Assembly (NCBI RefSeq): GCF_900186535.1
Contig: NZ_FYDE01000005.1
Coordinates: forward strand, 1,898,895-1,962,894
DNA: 64,000 nt
Reading direction: 5' to 3'
Origin: Marasmitruncus massiliensis
GTDB taxonomy: Bacteria; Bacillota; Clostridia; Oscillospirales; Ruminococcaceae
Positions 29,268 through 38,993 of the stretch are shown here, piece after piece. The notes under the pieces were generated by a model. That model did no database searches. It saw only the letters and a list, made by a program, of their open reading frames with translations, and was not told where the DNA came from. Every line of letters begins with the position of its first letter. The stretch's first letter is position 1. A program made the position numbers and the translations under genes.

Positions 29268-30155
29268 GTGAAAAATACGATTTTCACAGGCGCTGGATGC
29301 GCGATCATTACCCCAATGCATGAAGACGGCTCCATAGACTGGGAAGAGTTGGGCCGTATTATTGACCATCAAATTGCTCATGGAACGGATGCGATTGTGA
29401 TTGCCGGTACGACCGGAGAGGCCTCAACATTCAGTGATGAAGAACATGTGGAGTCCGTCCGGTTTACCGTAGACAAGGTTGGCAGACGCGTACCAGTTGT
29501 GGCAGGCGTCGGGAGCAACCACACAGATTACGCTGTATGGCTTTCGAAAGAAGCGAAAGCAGCTGGCGCTGATGCGCTGCTGCATGTGACGCCCTATTAT
29601 AATAAGACCTCCCAACCGGGGTTGATTCGGCACTTTGAAGCCATTGCAGATGCCACCGATCTGCCAATCATTTTATATAATGTACCCAGCCGCACGGGGA
29701 TGAACATTAAGCCGGAAACCTATCTGGCGTTATCTAAACACCCCAATATCGTGGCAGTGAAGGAAGCCAACGGAAATCTTTCCGCAGTTGCTCAAACACG
29801 CTATCTTTGCGGTGATAATCTTGATATCTATTCCGGAAACGATGACCAAATTGTTCCGATCCTCTCTTTGGGTGGGAAAGGCGTCATTTCCGTACTTTCC
29901 AATATCATGCCAAAAGAAACGCATGATATCTGCCAGCTTTACTTTGACGGCAAAACGGCAGAAAGCGCAGCACTTCAAATCCGGTTGATGGGACTCATTG
30001 ACGTCCTGTTCTGTGATGTAAACCCCATTCCGGTTAAAGAGGCAATGAATCTGCTCGGCTGGAAAGCCGGACATTGCAGATTGCCGCTTGTTGATATCAG
30101 TGATGCGGGCAGAGAACTGCTGATAAAAGAAATGAAAGCCGTTAAACTCCTTTGA
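29268..30155 (+). CDS. dapA: 4-hydroxy-tetrahydrodipicolinate synthase
   Basis: A 295-residue TIM-barrel aldolase that condenses aspartate semialdehyde with pyruvate. Seen: GTTGEASTFSD near residue 47, YNVPSRTG near 136 with its active Tyr, and the Schiff-base Lys in IVAVKEANGN near 164. The start is GTG at 29268. It follows asd by 36 bp in the riboswitch-controlled unit. Confidence 0.96.
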   Translation: MKNTIFTGAGCAIITPMHEDGSIDWEELGRIIDHQIAHGTDAIVIAGTTGEASTFSDEEHVESVRFTVDKVGRRVPVVAGVGSNHTDYAVWLSKEAKAAGADALLHVTPYYNKTSQPGLIRHFEAIADATDLPIILYNVPSRTGMNIKPETYLALSKHPNIVAVKEANGNLSAVAQTRYLCGDNLDIYSGNDDQIVPILSLGGKGVISVLSNIMPKETHDICQLYFDGKTAESAALQIRLMGLIDVLFCDVNPIPVKEAMNLLGWKAGHCRLPLVDISDAGRELLIKEMKAVKLL

Positions 30156-30177
30156 TGAGCGGCTGATGGAGGTTCAA

Positions 30178-30927
30178 ATGAAAAGGATCCTGCTGTCCGG
30201 CTGTAACGGAAAGATGGGGAGAATGATTACCGCCTGTGTGCGGGAACGAAACGACTGCACAATCGTAGCCGGAATTGATATTTCCGGGACGGTTTTGGAC
30301 GCCTATCCGGTATTTACCTCTCTGGTTGAATGTTCGGTTGAGTCTGATGTCATCATTGATTTTTCCCACCCAAGTGCGCTCGGACCTCTGTTAGAATACG
30401 CTGTGCATGCCCATGTGCCGGCTGTAATCGCTACTACAGGGCTTTCTGCCGCCCAAATTGCCCTGATTCATGAAAAATCCAAAGAGGTTCCACTGTTTTT
30501 TACCTTTAATATGTCGCTTGGCGTCAACCTTTTGGCACAGCTGGCAAAAAAAGCCGCATCGGTACTTGGGGATCAGTTTGATATTGAAATCATTGAAAAA
30601 CATCATAATCAGAAGATTGATGCCCCAAGCGGTACCGCGCTGATGCTTGCAGATGCGGTTTCAAGCGCTTTGGCCAATGAGCCTCAGTACATTTATGATC
30701 GACATGCCATACGTAAAAAGCGTTCTAAAGACGAGATCGGAATTCATTCGGTGCGCGGGGGAACAATTGTAGGAGAGCATGAAGTTATTTTCGCCGGCCG
30801 TGACGAAGTCATCACACTTTCCCATTCGGCGGCCAGTAAAGAAGTATTTGCCGTTGGAAGCATCAATGCCGCACTGTTCCTGTGCGATCAGGAAAATGGC
30901 TTATACGATATGGGAGATCTTGTTTAA
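30178..30927 (+). CDS. dapB: 4-hydroxy-tetrahydrodipicolinate reductase
   Basis: A 249-residue NAD(P)H enzyme of lysine/diaminopimelate synthesis. Seen: GCNGKMGRM (residues 7-15), the catalytic EKHHNQKIDAPSGTA near 140-155, and SHSAASKEVFAVG near the C-terminus. GGAGG lies 5 bases before the ATG at 30178; an earlier ATG at 30166 lies upstream of that site. Third enzyme in the operon. Confidence 0.95.
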   Translation: MKRILLSGCNGKMGRMITACVRERNDCTIVAGIDISGTVLDAYPVFTSLVECSVESDVIIDFSHPSALGPLLEYAVHAHVPAVIATTGLSAAQIALIHEKSKEVPLFFTFNMSLGVNLLAQLAKKAASVLGDQFDIEIIEKHHNQKIDAPSGTALMLADAVSSALANEPQYIYDRHAIRKKRSKDEIGIHSVRGGTIVGEHEVIFAGRDEVITLSHSAASKEVFAVGSINAALFLCDQENGLYDMGDLV

Positions 30928-30952
30928 TCGGCAGAGAAAGGAAGCGCTGAAT

Positions 30953-31429
30953 ATGAATGGCGTGTCAAAGATGACAATTTGTGAAGATGTGGCTCTTGTC
31001 ACTTTCCACAAGGTACCAAACAATCTTTCTTTGATATCAGAGATTTTTTCTGAGTTTTCAAAAGCAGGAATTAATTTGGATATGATCAGCCAGACTGCCC
31101 CGCAGGGCCATTTGATTGATCTTTCGTTTACTCTGCCTTCGAGTCAGCTTATTAAAGTACTGGAACTGGCCGGACGCTTCCGCGAAAAAAGTTCGGAGTT
31201 AAAACCGATGATCAGCAATGGGAACTGCAAGATTCAGCTTTATGGTGAAGAAATGCGGTCAATGTACGGGGTTGCGGCTTCCGCGATCGCTGCGATAGAA
31301 AAAACAGGTGTCGAACTTGCTCTCATTACAACGAGTGAAGTGGATATCTCGCTTTTGGTAACACAACCACACTTCGGTGAAGCTGTTGAAGCCTTGGAAA
31401 ATGCCTTTTCCGTTCGTGCGGAATTCTGA
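30953..31429 (+). CDS. ACT-domain regulatory protein (aspartokinase-tail-like)
   Basis: A 158-residue protein made of two ACT domains (about 8-75 and 85-155) with no kinase domain, resembling the regulatory tail of aspartokinase. The true start is the ATG at 30953 behind AAAGGAAG; the frame extends back inside dapB. Its place at the end of the lysine operon suggests amino-acid sensing, possibly as a partner of an aspartokinase encoded elsewhere (inference). Confidence 0.8.
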   Translation: MNGVSKMTICEDVALVTFHKVPNNLSLISEIFSEFSKAGINLDMISQTAPQGHLIDLSFTLPSSQLIKVLELAGRFREKSSELKPMISNGNCKIQLYGEEMRSMYGVAASAIAAIEKTGVELALITTSEVDISLLVTQPHFGEAVEALENAFSVRAEF

Positions 31430-31441
31430 ACAAAATGAATT

Positions 31442-31473
31442 CAGGCGGAAGAACTGATCAGTTCTTCCGCCTG
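31442..31473. terminator. Bidirectional terminator between the lysine operon and radC
   Basis: CAGGCGGAAGAACT and its complement around GATC, a perfect 14-bp stem. A short T-rich stretch follows on the plus strand and AAATTC lies on the other side. Confidence 0.85.
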
Positions 31474-31483
31474 TTGCTTTTAC

Positions 31484-32176
31484 CTAAATTTCATTTTGAA
31501 AAGTAAAAAAGCCTGAGCTTCTCATAGAAACATAATCGGAACCAGCAAAAATAAAATGGTCAATTAATTTAATTTTTGCCACTCCCAACGCCTGATAAAT
31601 AATTTGTGTAGCTACAAGGTCCGCATTTGATGGAATCGCAAGACCATTCGGATGATTATGCGCAAGAATTACCGACATTGCAGAACAGCGAAGTGCAATT
31701 TCAAGAATATTGCGGGTATACATGGGTGCGGAATCAATCGTACCTTCAACAATAAAGTCACCATAAGCCACGCCGCCTTTATTATTCAGACATAGCAAGA
31801 AAATCTGTTCTTTTGTCCGTCCAATAAATTTCGGCCGAAGAAATTCACCAATTGCATCGATTGTCGTTAAGGTAACTGTTTTTTGATCACAATCATCTAA
31901 ATAACGACGAGCCAGATCGGGAATCATCTTGATGAGGGTGGCAACATTGTGGCCTACCCCTTCTACCTTGCATAGCTCATCAAAATGTGCATTGAAAACC
32001 GCAGACAGCGAACCAAACTGTTTAAGCAGCCGATGTGCCAATTCGTTGGTATCCCGTTGAGGCACTGCGTAAAATAAAAGCAACTCCAGCACATTGTGTG
32101 TTTCAAAATCATCCAAACCATTTTTTAAAAAACGGTCCTTCAAACGTTGCCTATGCCCTTCATGAACGCTCGACAT
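31484..32176 (-). CDS. radC: RadC family JAB-domain protein
   Basis: A 230-residue protein: helix-hairpin-helix-like N-terminal half (about 20-100) and an MPN/JAB metalloprotease-like half with the metal-binding HNHPNG...SNADL near residue 175. The family is labelled DNA repair protein RadC, but its cellular role is uncertain. The ATG at 32176 is chosen over a GTG at 32182; the two share the same upstream GGTGG. Confidence 0.92.
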   Translation of the reverse strand: MSSVHEGHRQRLKDRFLKNGLDDFETHNVLELLLFYAVPQRDTNELAHRLLKQFGSLSAVFNAHFDELCKVEGVGHNVATLIKMIPDLARRYLDDCDQKTVTLTTIDAIGEFLRPKFIGRTKEQIFLLCLNNKGGVAYGDFIVEGTIDSAPMYTRNILEIALRCSAMSVILAHNHPNGLAIPSNADLVATQIIYQALGVAKIKLIDHFIFAGSDYVSMRSSGFFTFQNEI

Positions 32177-32200
32177 CCGCACACCACCGTTGATTTCCTT

Positions 32201-32791
32201 TTATTTTTTATTAGCCAGATTTCTGCTGCCGGGCTTTATTGCCGGGAACTTCCCCTCTTTGCATAGCGGACACTCATCAGCCTCCCAGGAAGTCACTTCA
32301 ATCGGATAAACTGACTTGAACGGAACCCCAAAATCCACAGTCCCGTTACTGCGATCCACAATAGAACCAATTCCGACAACAATGCCTCCGGCCTCTTTGA
32401 CTAATTCCGCTACTTCCTTAACGGAGCCGCCGGTTGTTACCACATCTTCAACAAGCAGGCAGCGCATGCCTTGTGTCACTTCGAATCCACGGCGCAAAAC
32501 CATCTTTCCGTCTACACGTTCGGTAAAGAAATTTTCACATCCAATCGCACGACTTACCTCATATGCCATTTGTACCGCTCCCATGGCAGGCCCGATCACA
32601 ACATCTATTATTTCATCTTTATATTGTTCTGCTAAAGCAGCACAAAGTTCTTCACTGTATTTCGTGTGGCGAAAAATTTTCGCGCACTGCATATATTTAT
32701 CCGAGTGCCTTCCCGATGTAAGTAAAAAATGTCCTTCCAAAAGGACTCCGGATTCCCTTAATATTTCCTCAACTCGTTCACGTGTTATCAT
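32201..32791 (-). CDS. pyrE: Orotate phosphoribosyltransferase
   Basis: A 196-residue phosphoribosyltransferase of pyrimidine synthesis. Seen: LLTSGRHSDKYMQCAKI near residue 22 and the PRPP-binding motif LLVEDVVTTGGSVKE near 112-125. A CPLCKEG pair near the C-terminus is typical of the longer PyrE branch. No other pyr gene is adjacent. Confidence 0.92.
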   Translation of the reverse strand: MITRERVEEILRESGVLLEGHFLLTSGRHSDKYMQCAKIFRHTKYSEELCAALAEQYKDEIIDVVIGPAMGAVQMAYEVSRAIGCENFFTERVDGKMVLRRGFEVTQGMRCLLVEDVVTTGGSVKEVAELVKEAGGIVVGIGSIVDRSNGTVDFGVPFKSVYPIEVTSWEADECPLCKEGKFPAIKPGSRNLANKK

Positions 32792-32923
32792 GGTTGCTCC
32801 CTCACTTGTATTAGATCATTTATTTATTATTATATCAAACGAAAGTATTTTTGCAAATAGAATCTATCGAATATCAGTTAAATATGCTATAATTATCCGC
32901 ATACACAGGTTTTGGAGGATATT

Positions 32924-33889
32924 ATGAAACAATTTGTCATTAATACCAACGATGCCGGACAGCGCGTTGATAAGTTTCTAGCGAAAGCTGTTCCCTTATT
33001 GCCGCAGTCTTTGCTCTATAAGTCAATCCGTTTGAAACGGATCAAACTGAATGGGAAACGCTGCGATAGTTCCACACGCCTTACCGAAGGCGACGAATTG
33101 TCTCTTTACCTCAATGATGAATTTTTCGCAGAATCAGAATCCAGGCAATCATTTTTACACGCTCCGACAGCGCTTTCCATTGTTTATGAGGACGAAAATA
33201 TCCTATTGATCGATAAGCGCCCCGGACTGGTCGTACATGAAGATAACCAGCATACCGTAGATACTTTAATCAACCGCATTCTCCATTACCTGTATCAGAA
33301 AGGCGAGTATGACCCGAGTGCGGAAAACAGTTTTGTCCCTTCTCTTTGCAACCGTATTGATCTCAATACGGGAGGGATTGTAATTGCCGCCAAAAATGCA
33401 GCTTCCCTGCGCATCCTGAACGAAAAAATAAAAGAGCGGGAAATCATGAAGCAATACCTTTGCATTGTACACGGAACGATGCCGTTAAAAGAAGATACAT
33501 TGAAAGGCTTTCTGTTAAAAGATACGGAAACAAATATGGCGAAAATTTTTGACCATCCAGTAAAAGATGGCCGAACAGTTCTCACACGTTACCGGGTGTT
33601 GGGACAAAACGGCAGATTTTCTCTGCTGGAGATTGATTTGCTTACCGGACGAACACACCAAATCCGAGCGCATCTTGCCTCCATTGGGCATCCTTTGCTT
33701 GGGGATACCAAATATGGGCACAACCGTGATAACAAAGGAACAGGATATAAATCGCAGGCACTCTATTCCTATAAACTAACTTTTTGTTTTTCAACCGACG
33801 CAGATATTTTAAATTATCTGAACGAAAAAAGCTTCGAAGTGAAGCAGATTTGGTTTCGAGATGATTTTCTTACTGGAAAAATTAAATAA
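32924..33889 (+). CDS. RluA-family pseudouridine synthase
   Basis: A 321-residue protein with an S4-like N-terminal segment (about 10-65) and a pseudouridine synthase domain; the catalytic region reads NRIDLNTGGIVIAAK near residue 145, where RluD has HRIDKDTSG, and RTHQIRAHLA near 245. GGAGG lies 6 bp before the ATG at 32924. RNA target cannot be told from sequence. Confidence 0.88.
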   Translation: MKQFVINTNDAGQRVDKFLAKAVPLLPQSLLYKSIRLKRIKLNGKRCDSSTRLTEGDELSLYLNDEFFAESESRQSFLHAPTALSIVYEDENILLIDKRPGLVVHEDNQHTVDTLINRILHYLYQKGEYDPSAENSFVPSLCNRIDLNTGGIVIAAKNAASLRILNEKIKEREIMKQYLCIVHGTMPLKEDTLKGFLLKDTETNMAKIFDHPVKDGRTVLTRYRVLGQNGRFSLLEIDLLTGRTHQIRAHLASIGHPLLGDTKYGHNRDNKGTGYKSQALYSYKLTFCFSTDADILNYLNEKSFEVKQIWFRDDFLTGKIK

Positions 33890-33900
33890 TATAAGAACAA

Positions 33901-33927
33901 AGCCCGTACTGTCACCAGTACGGGCTT
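33901..33927. terminator. Bidirectional terminator between the RluA-family gene and the rnf operon
   Basis: AGCCCGTACTG and CAGTACGGGCT around TCAC, an 11-bp stem between converging genes. Confidence 0.85.
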
Positions 33928-33931
33928 CTCT

Positions 33932-34744
33932 TTATGCGCCTTTAGAAATTGTTTCACAACGGGATTCGCAGGTTACAATCGCGCCTGTCGGACAAGCGGC
34001 GGCACAGGCACCACAGTTTGTACACTTAGCAGGATCGATTGCAGCCAGGTTGTCGGTAACGGTAATCGCGCCGGATTCACAGGTCTTCTCACATTTTTTG
34101 CATCCGATACAACCGTTTTTACAAACTTTTCGGGTAAAAGCACCCTTATCATGTGAGCTGCAGCCCACATAAACCGTGCTTTTTTTAGGGATAATGTTAA
34201 TTAAATGATTCGGACAAACCTTTGCGCACATGCCGCATCCTACACAAGCAGACTTGTCAATGATTGCAATGCCGTCTACAATTGAAATCGCTCCGTATTT
34301 ACATACATCGACGCAATCACCGTAGCCGAGACAACCGTGTGAGCAGCTTCCTTTGCCCTGATAAAAGAAATTACAGGCTGCACAGGATTGTTTGCCGCGG
34401 TAATCCATGATGCTGTCGGTTGCGTAACAGTTGCCGGAGCAACGGACAACCGCATACTGCGGTTCCACATCTTCACTGACAACGCCGAGGGCTGCGCTTA
34501 CTTTTTTCGCGACCTCACCTCCGCCGGGAATACACAGGTTTGTTTTTGCCCCATTATGGGCGCAGGCTTTTGCATAGTCATCACAGCCAGCATAGCCGCA
34601 CGCACCGCAGTTTGCACCCGGCAGTTCAGCCCTGACGGCTTCAAACAATTCGTCGGCCGGTACAGCCATTACTTTTGCAGCAATAACCAACAAGATGGAA
34701 GCCAGCAGGCCGATTGCGCCTACAATTATAATCGGTAATATCAT
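33932..34744 (-). CDS. rnfB: Rnf complex iron-sulfur subunit B
   Basis: A 270-residue electron-transfer subunit. Seen: an N-terminal membrane anchor (residues 3-25), the Fe4S4 motif GANCGACGYAGCDDY near 44-58, and several CxxCxxCxxxC ferredoxin clusters (CVGCGMCAKVC, CIGCKKCEKTC, CTNCGACAAAC). It takes electrons from ferredoxin in the ion-pumping Rnf complex. Last gene of the operon. Confidence 0.96.
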   Translation of the reverse strand: MILPIIIVGAIGLLASILLVIAAKVMAVPADELFEAVRAELPGANCGACGYAGCDDYAKACAHNGAKTNLCIPGGGEVAKKVSAALGVVSEDVEPQYAVVRCSGNCYATDSIMDYRGKQSCAACNFFYQGKGSCSHGCLGYGDCVDVCKYGAISIVDGIAIIDKSACVGCGMCAKVCPNHLINIIPKKSTVYVGCSSHDKGAFTRKVCKNGCIGCKKCEKTCESGAITVTDNLAAIDPAKCTNCGACAAACPTGAIVTCESRCETISKGA

Positions 34745-34762
34745 TTTGCCCTTGCCTCCTAA

Positions 34763-35356
34763 CTATTTGAACAGGCCGTCAACGATACCGCTGAAGCCCA
34801 TAAAGCTGATCGAACAGATGGACGCTGCAATCAGTGTAATCGGGATACCCTGAAAAGACTTCGGGACTGTGGCGGATGCATCGACACGGGAGCGTACGCC
34901 GGAAAACAGCACCATTGCCAGCAGGAATCCCAGTCCGGAACCAATCGAGTTCACCATTGACTGTGCAAAGTTATATCCTTCATCGAGGTTCAAAATTGTT
35001 ACACCCAGCACAGCGCAGTTGGTGGTAATCAGCGGAAGGTAAATGCCCAGCCCGCGATGCAGAGCAGGGATATATCTTTTCAGGACCAGTTCGATAAATT
35101 GCACCAATGCGGCAATAATCAGAATAAACACAATGGTTTGCAGATATGTCAAATCTCTGGGTACAAGCACATAGGTATAAATAGGCCATGTGGCGGCGGT
35201 GGCCAGCGCCATAACAAATGTAACCGCTACGCTCATTCCAAACGCGGAATCCAGCTTTTTACTGACTCCAAGGAACGGGCAGATTCCCAGAAACTTTGCT
35301 AAAACGTAGTTGTTTACAAGAACCGCGCTGACAAGAATAATTGCAAATTCTTTCAT
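34763..35356 (-). CDS. rnfA: Rnf complex membrane subunit A
   Basis: A 197-residue protein with six membrane spans, including NNYVLAKFLGICPFLGVSKK near the N-terminus in outline and the conserved Cys of TNCAVLGVT near 110 that in the family holds an iron-sulfur cluster with RnfE. The start overlaps the rnfE stop by one base. Confidence 0.95.
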   Translation of the reverse strand: MKEFAIILVSAVLVNNYVLAKFLGICPFLGVSKKLDSAFGMSVAVTFVMALATAATWPIYTYVLVPRDLTYLQTIVFILIIAALVQFIELVLKRYIPALHRGLGIYLPLITTNCAVLGVTILNLDEGYNFAQSMVNSIGSGLGFLLAMVLFSGVRSRVDASATVPKSFQGIPITLIAASICSISFMGFSGIVDGLFK

Positions 35357-36045
35357 CAGTTACAGCCTCCCTTCTGTGCAACAGAGCAGACAGATGCAGA
35401 CGGACAGCCTGCACAGCCAAATTCTTTCTTTTTAATTGCTTTGCCCTTCGTCAGGAAGTTCACCAGCGCGATCAGCGCTCCGAAAACCATAAAGCCGCCG
35501 GGGGCAAGCAAAAAGACAATGACAGGATCCCATAAATTTGCAGTGATCGTGTAACCCATCCAGGTGCCGTTTCCAATCAATTCACGGATGGAACCCATGC
35601 AGAACAACGCAAGCGTAAATCCAAGCCCCATGCCAATACCGTCACAGGCAGAAGCCAAAACGGTATTTTTATTTGCAAACATTTCAGCGCGCCCAAGGAT
35701 GATACAGTTCACAACGATCAGCGGCAGATAAACGCCGAGGGCTTTGTCCAAAGCGGGGGCATAAGCCTTCACCAAAAACTGAACGATCGTTACAAAACCT
35801 GCGATGACGACGATATAGCAAGGGATGCGGACCTTATCCGGAATGATATTTTTCAGAAGAGAAATTACCACATTTGACCCGATTAAAACGACCATTGCCG
35901 CCAAACCCATTCCGATACCGTTGACAGCCATGGTGGTAACCGCAAGTGTCGGGCAAGTACCAAGAATCAGGACCAAGGTAGGATTTTCTTTAATAATACC
36001 GTTTAATAATACCTGCCAATTGCTCTTTTTCGTTAAATCACTCAT
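35356..36045 (-). CDS. rnfE: Rnf complex membrane subunit E
   Basis: A 229-residue homolog of RnfA with six spans (NPTLVLILGTCPTLAVTT near residue 17, VNCIILGRAEMFA near 110) and an extra Cys-rich C-terminus (CAGCPSASVCSVAQKGGC). It pairs with RnfA across the membrane core. Confidence 0.95.
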   Translation of the reverse strand: MSDLTKKSNWQVLLNGIIKENPTLVLILGTCPTLAVTTMAVNGIGMGLAAMVVLIGSNVVISLLKNIIPDKVRIPCYIVVIAGFVTIVQFLVKAYAPALDKALGVYLPLIVVNCIILGRAEMFANKNTVLASACDGIGMGLGFTLALFCMGSIRELIGNGTWMGYTITANLWDPVIVFLLAPGGFMVFGALIALVNFLTKGKAIKKKEFGCAGCPSASVCSVAQKGGCN

Positions 36046-36048
36046 TGT

Positions 36049-36564
36049 TTATGCACCCTCCCCTACAGCCTCAAAAGCAGTATATGCGGTTGCAACCGCA
36101 CGCAGGAACGCTTTCGAGGAAATGGTAGCTCCGGTAATGGTCTCAACGCCTTCCAGCTCCTTGTCTTTTCCGACGAACTGGCCGGTAAAGGACGGCATCC
36201 CGGTTTTTGAGCCCAATCCCGGAGTTTCTGAATTGTCAAGCAGCTTTGTGCCGGTAATTTTCCCATCAGAACCAATGCCGACCATAATTACATAAGCGCC
36301 GCCAAAGCCCTTGTCCTGAACTTTGAATGCCCATCCGGCACCGCTTTCGTCCTTAGCCGCAATCAGCAGTCCTTCAACGCCGTCGACCTGGACCTCAGTG
36401 AATGAGGTCGCGGCAGGAAGCACTTCCGACATTGCCTCATCGGATGCTTTCTTTTCCGACTGCGCAATCAGAGGCGCCGTTACATTATAGGTAGCGCCAA
36501 GCAGTCCCGAAGTAATGAGACAGATCGCTGTCAATACAATAATTGGTTTCAGTAACTCTTTCAT
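36049..36564 (-). CDS. rnfG: Rnf complex FMN-binding subunit G
   Basis: A 171-residue subunit with one N-terminal membrane span (about 8-28) and an extracytoplasmic FMN-binding domain. The flavin is bonded to the Thr of the motif TGATISS near residue 145, which is the target of ApbE encoded upstream in the same operon. Confidence 0.94.
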   Translation of the reverse strand: MKELLKPIIVLTAICLITSGLLGATYNVTAPLIAQSEKKASDEAMSEVLPAATSFTEVQVDGVEGLLIAAKDESGAGWAFKVQDKGFGGAYVIMVGIGSDGKITGTKLLDNSETPGLGSKTGMPSFTGQFVGKDKELEGVETITGATISSKAFLRAVATAYTAFEAVGEGA

Positions 36565-36579
36565 ATGCGCCCCTCCCCC

Positions 36580-37605
36580 TTATTCTGTTTTCTGCGCAAA
36601 GACAGCTCCAAACGGTTTTGTAATCGTGAGGCTGTCAATATGCGGTGTGATAATATTCATCAGCAAAATTGCGTAAGACATTCCTTCCGGATAAGAGCAG
36701 AAACTACGGATAATCATTGTAATGAAGCCGATGCCGATTCCGAAAATGGCCTTGCCCTTATCTGTAACGGGGCAGGTGGAATAATCTGTAGCCATAAAGA
36801 ACGCGCCGATCATAGCACCGCCCGAAAGAACCGCATAAAACGGATTCGCACCGAAGAGAAGCGCAAACACAAAGATACTTCCAAGCGTAGATACCGGAAT
36901 TACCCAGCTGATAATTCCCTTATAGATCAGGAACAAACCGCCCAGGAGAAGCGCAATTGCGCAGGTTTCCCCAAGTGAGCCGCCGCGGGCGCCTAAGAAC
37001 ATCTGAAGAAGCGAAGGCAGCTGCTCCATCTTGCCGCTCAGCGGAGTCGCGGAAGCAACCATGTCAACTCCCATGACGCGAATAATCTGGCCCGGAGTGG
37101 CTCCGGCAATAGACTCCATCGCTCCGCGTAAAGGCGCTACCCAGGAAGTCATATGGCCCGCAAAGGAGACTAACAGAAAAATGCGGGCGGTCGCCGCTGG
37201 GTTTGCAAAATTGCACCCGATTCCGCCAAACAGGCATTTTACCACAACAATCGCGATAAAAGCGCCAAATACGATCATCCACAATGGCAATGTAACGGGT
37301 ACATTGCAGGCAAGAATGATTCCGGTTACCACGGCACTGCAGTCCCCAATGGTGGGTTCTCTTTTTGTCAGTATGGTAAACAGATATTCAAATAATACAC
37401 AGGACAGCACGCTGACCACCGTCAATACTAAAGCCCGAAACCCGAAGTAATATACAGAAGCGAGGATGGTAGGAACCAAAGCAGCTGAGACCGTCAGCAT
37501 AATTTTCTTTGTGGAAATGGAATCTTTAATATGCGGGGACGGTGTCATAATCAGTTTTGAACTTTCAGCTGCCTGGACTTGATTTTCCGTTATAATTGAA
37601 GCCAA
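36580..37605 (-). CDS. rnfD: Rnf complex membrane subunit D
   Basis: A 341-residue subunit with about nine membrane spans. Seen: TPSPHIKDSISTKKIM near residue 22 and the flavinylation-type motif VASATPLSG near 180. It forms the ion channel core with RnfA and RnfE (family knowledge). Confidence 0.95.
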   Translation of the reverse strand: MASIITENQVQAAESSKLIMTPSPHIKDSISTKKIMLTVSAALVPTILASVYYFGFRALVLTVVSVLSCVLFEYLFTILTKREPTIGDCSAVVTGIILACNVPVTLPLWMIVFGAFIAIVVVKCLFGGIGCNFANPAATARIFLLVSFAGHMTSWVAPLRGAMESIAGATPGQIIRVMGVDMVASATPLSGKMEQLPSLLQMFLGARGGSLGETCAIALLLGGLFLIYKGIISWVIPVSTLGSIFVFALLFGANPFYAVLSGGAMIGAFFMATDYSTCPVTDKGKAIFGIGIGFITMIIRSFCSYPEGMSYAILLMNIITPHIDSLTITKPFGAVFAQKTE

Positions 37606-37622
37606 TTGATAGCCCTCCTATT

Positions 37623-38933
37623 CTACTTTTTCGCTGCCGCGCGCAGTTTTTGTTTTGCCAGTTTATTTGAGAATGTCAGATCACGTTTTGCCGGACATAC
37701 ATAAGAACAGCTTCCGCACTCCATGCAAAGCATGACTTTGAGCTTGTCTAACAGTTCAAGGTTATCATTTTGCGATGCAAGTTCAATCTGGCGGGGCATC
37801 AGATGATACGGACATGCATGCATACATCTGCCGCAGCGAATACAGGCTTGTTCGGGTTCAACTTTTGTTTGACTTTCATCAAAGGCAAGCATCGCGTTAT
37901 TGTTTTTCAAGACCGGATATGTATCATCAAATAATAAGATACCCATCATCGGTCCGCCCATCATCAGTTTTTTGGGTGTACAGGAGTACCCGCCGCAAAA
38001 TGCGATTACATCGGAAAAATGCGCGCCGATAGGCGCTATAACATTCTTGGGCTCTTTAATAGCTCCCCCGTCAACCGTCAGGCATTTGCTTACCAGCGGC
38101 ATGCCGGTACGCAGATACTGGCCAATAAACGCGGTGGATGTAATATTATTGACGATCACGCCCGCATCAGACGGCAGCATCCCCTCTTTGATCACCCGGC
38201 CGGTGGTTTCAAAAACTGCTACTTTTTCAGCACCTTTTGGATAAATTGCATTTAAACTGCAAACCTCAATACTGGGGTCTTTTTCCGTGAGCCTGCGCAG
38301 CAATTCGATCGCCTGCGGCTTATTGCTCTCCACCGCAATTTTTACCTGCGTAATCCCAACGTATTTTTTGATAGCAGCAATTCCGTCAAGCACATCTCCT
38401 GAACGCTCAATAATGGTACGGTAATCAGACGTAATGTACGGTTCGCATTCGGCAGCGTTCACCACCAATGTGTCTACCTCTGACAGGTTTTTGGGGTTCA
38501 TTTTGATATGTGTAGGAAAACCCGCCCCGCCAAGGCCAACCAGGCCGGATGCCCGGATAGCTTTTACAAAATCCACATGGTTTTCAATGACCGGTGGTTT
38601 CACAGACTCGTCAACTGTCTGCTGCCCGTCTGTTTCAATGATCACAACCTGTGTTCTGGAACCATTGGCAGTAACCAACTCCGTAATATTTGTCACGGTC
38701 CCGGACACGCTGGAATGGATCGGTGCGCTCAAAAAAGCTGTACTGTCCCCAATCAGTGTACCCACCTTCACGGCATCGCCTTTTTGGACGGCCGGCGTAC
38801 AGGGTGGTCCCATGTGCTGCGACATGGAAATGCAGACCTCTTTCGGGATCGGCATTGCAGTGCTTGGACAATTTTCAGTATTCTTGAAGTGTCCGATTTT
38901 CGCACCCTTCATTGTTTTCTGCAAAAAACTCAT
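37623..38933 (-). CDS. rnfC: Rnf complex NADH-binding subunit C
   Basis: A 436-residue subunit that reacts with NAD. Seen: the NADH/FMN domain with GLVGLGGAGFPTHIK near residue 128, a SLBB-type segment, and two ferredoxin clusters near the C-terminus (CIRCGRCMHACPYH, CMECGSCSYVCPAK). The ATG at 38933 follows GAGGAGG and is favoured over 38975. Confidence 0.95.
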   Translation of the reverse strand: MSFLQKTMKGAKIGHFKNTENCPSTAMPIPKEVCISMSQHMGPPCTPAVQKGDAVKVGTLIGDSTAFLSAPIHSSVSGTVTNITELVTANGSRTQVVIIETDGQQTVDESVKPPVIENHVDFVKAIRASGLVGLGGAGFPTHIKMNPKNLSEVDTLVVNAAECEPYITSDYRTIIERSGDVLDGIAAIKKYVGITQVKIAVESNKPQAIELLRRLTEKDPSIEVCSLNAIYPKGAEKVAVFETTGRVIKEGMLPSDAGVIVNNITSTAFIGQYLRTGMPLVSKCLTVDGGAIKEPKNVIAPIGAHFSDVIAFCGGYSCTPKKLMMGGPMMGILLFDDTYPVLKNNNAMLAFDESQTKVEPEQACIRCGRCMHACPYHLMPRQIELASQNDNLELLDKLKVMLCMECGSCSYVCPAKRDLTFSNKLAKQKLRAAAKK

Positions 38934-38993
38934 TCCCTTTATTCCTCCTCTGAGAATAATTGCTGTATATTGCAATTTTGATATCGGATGATA

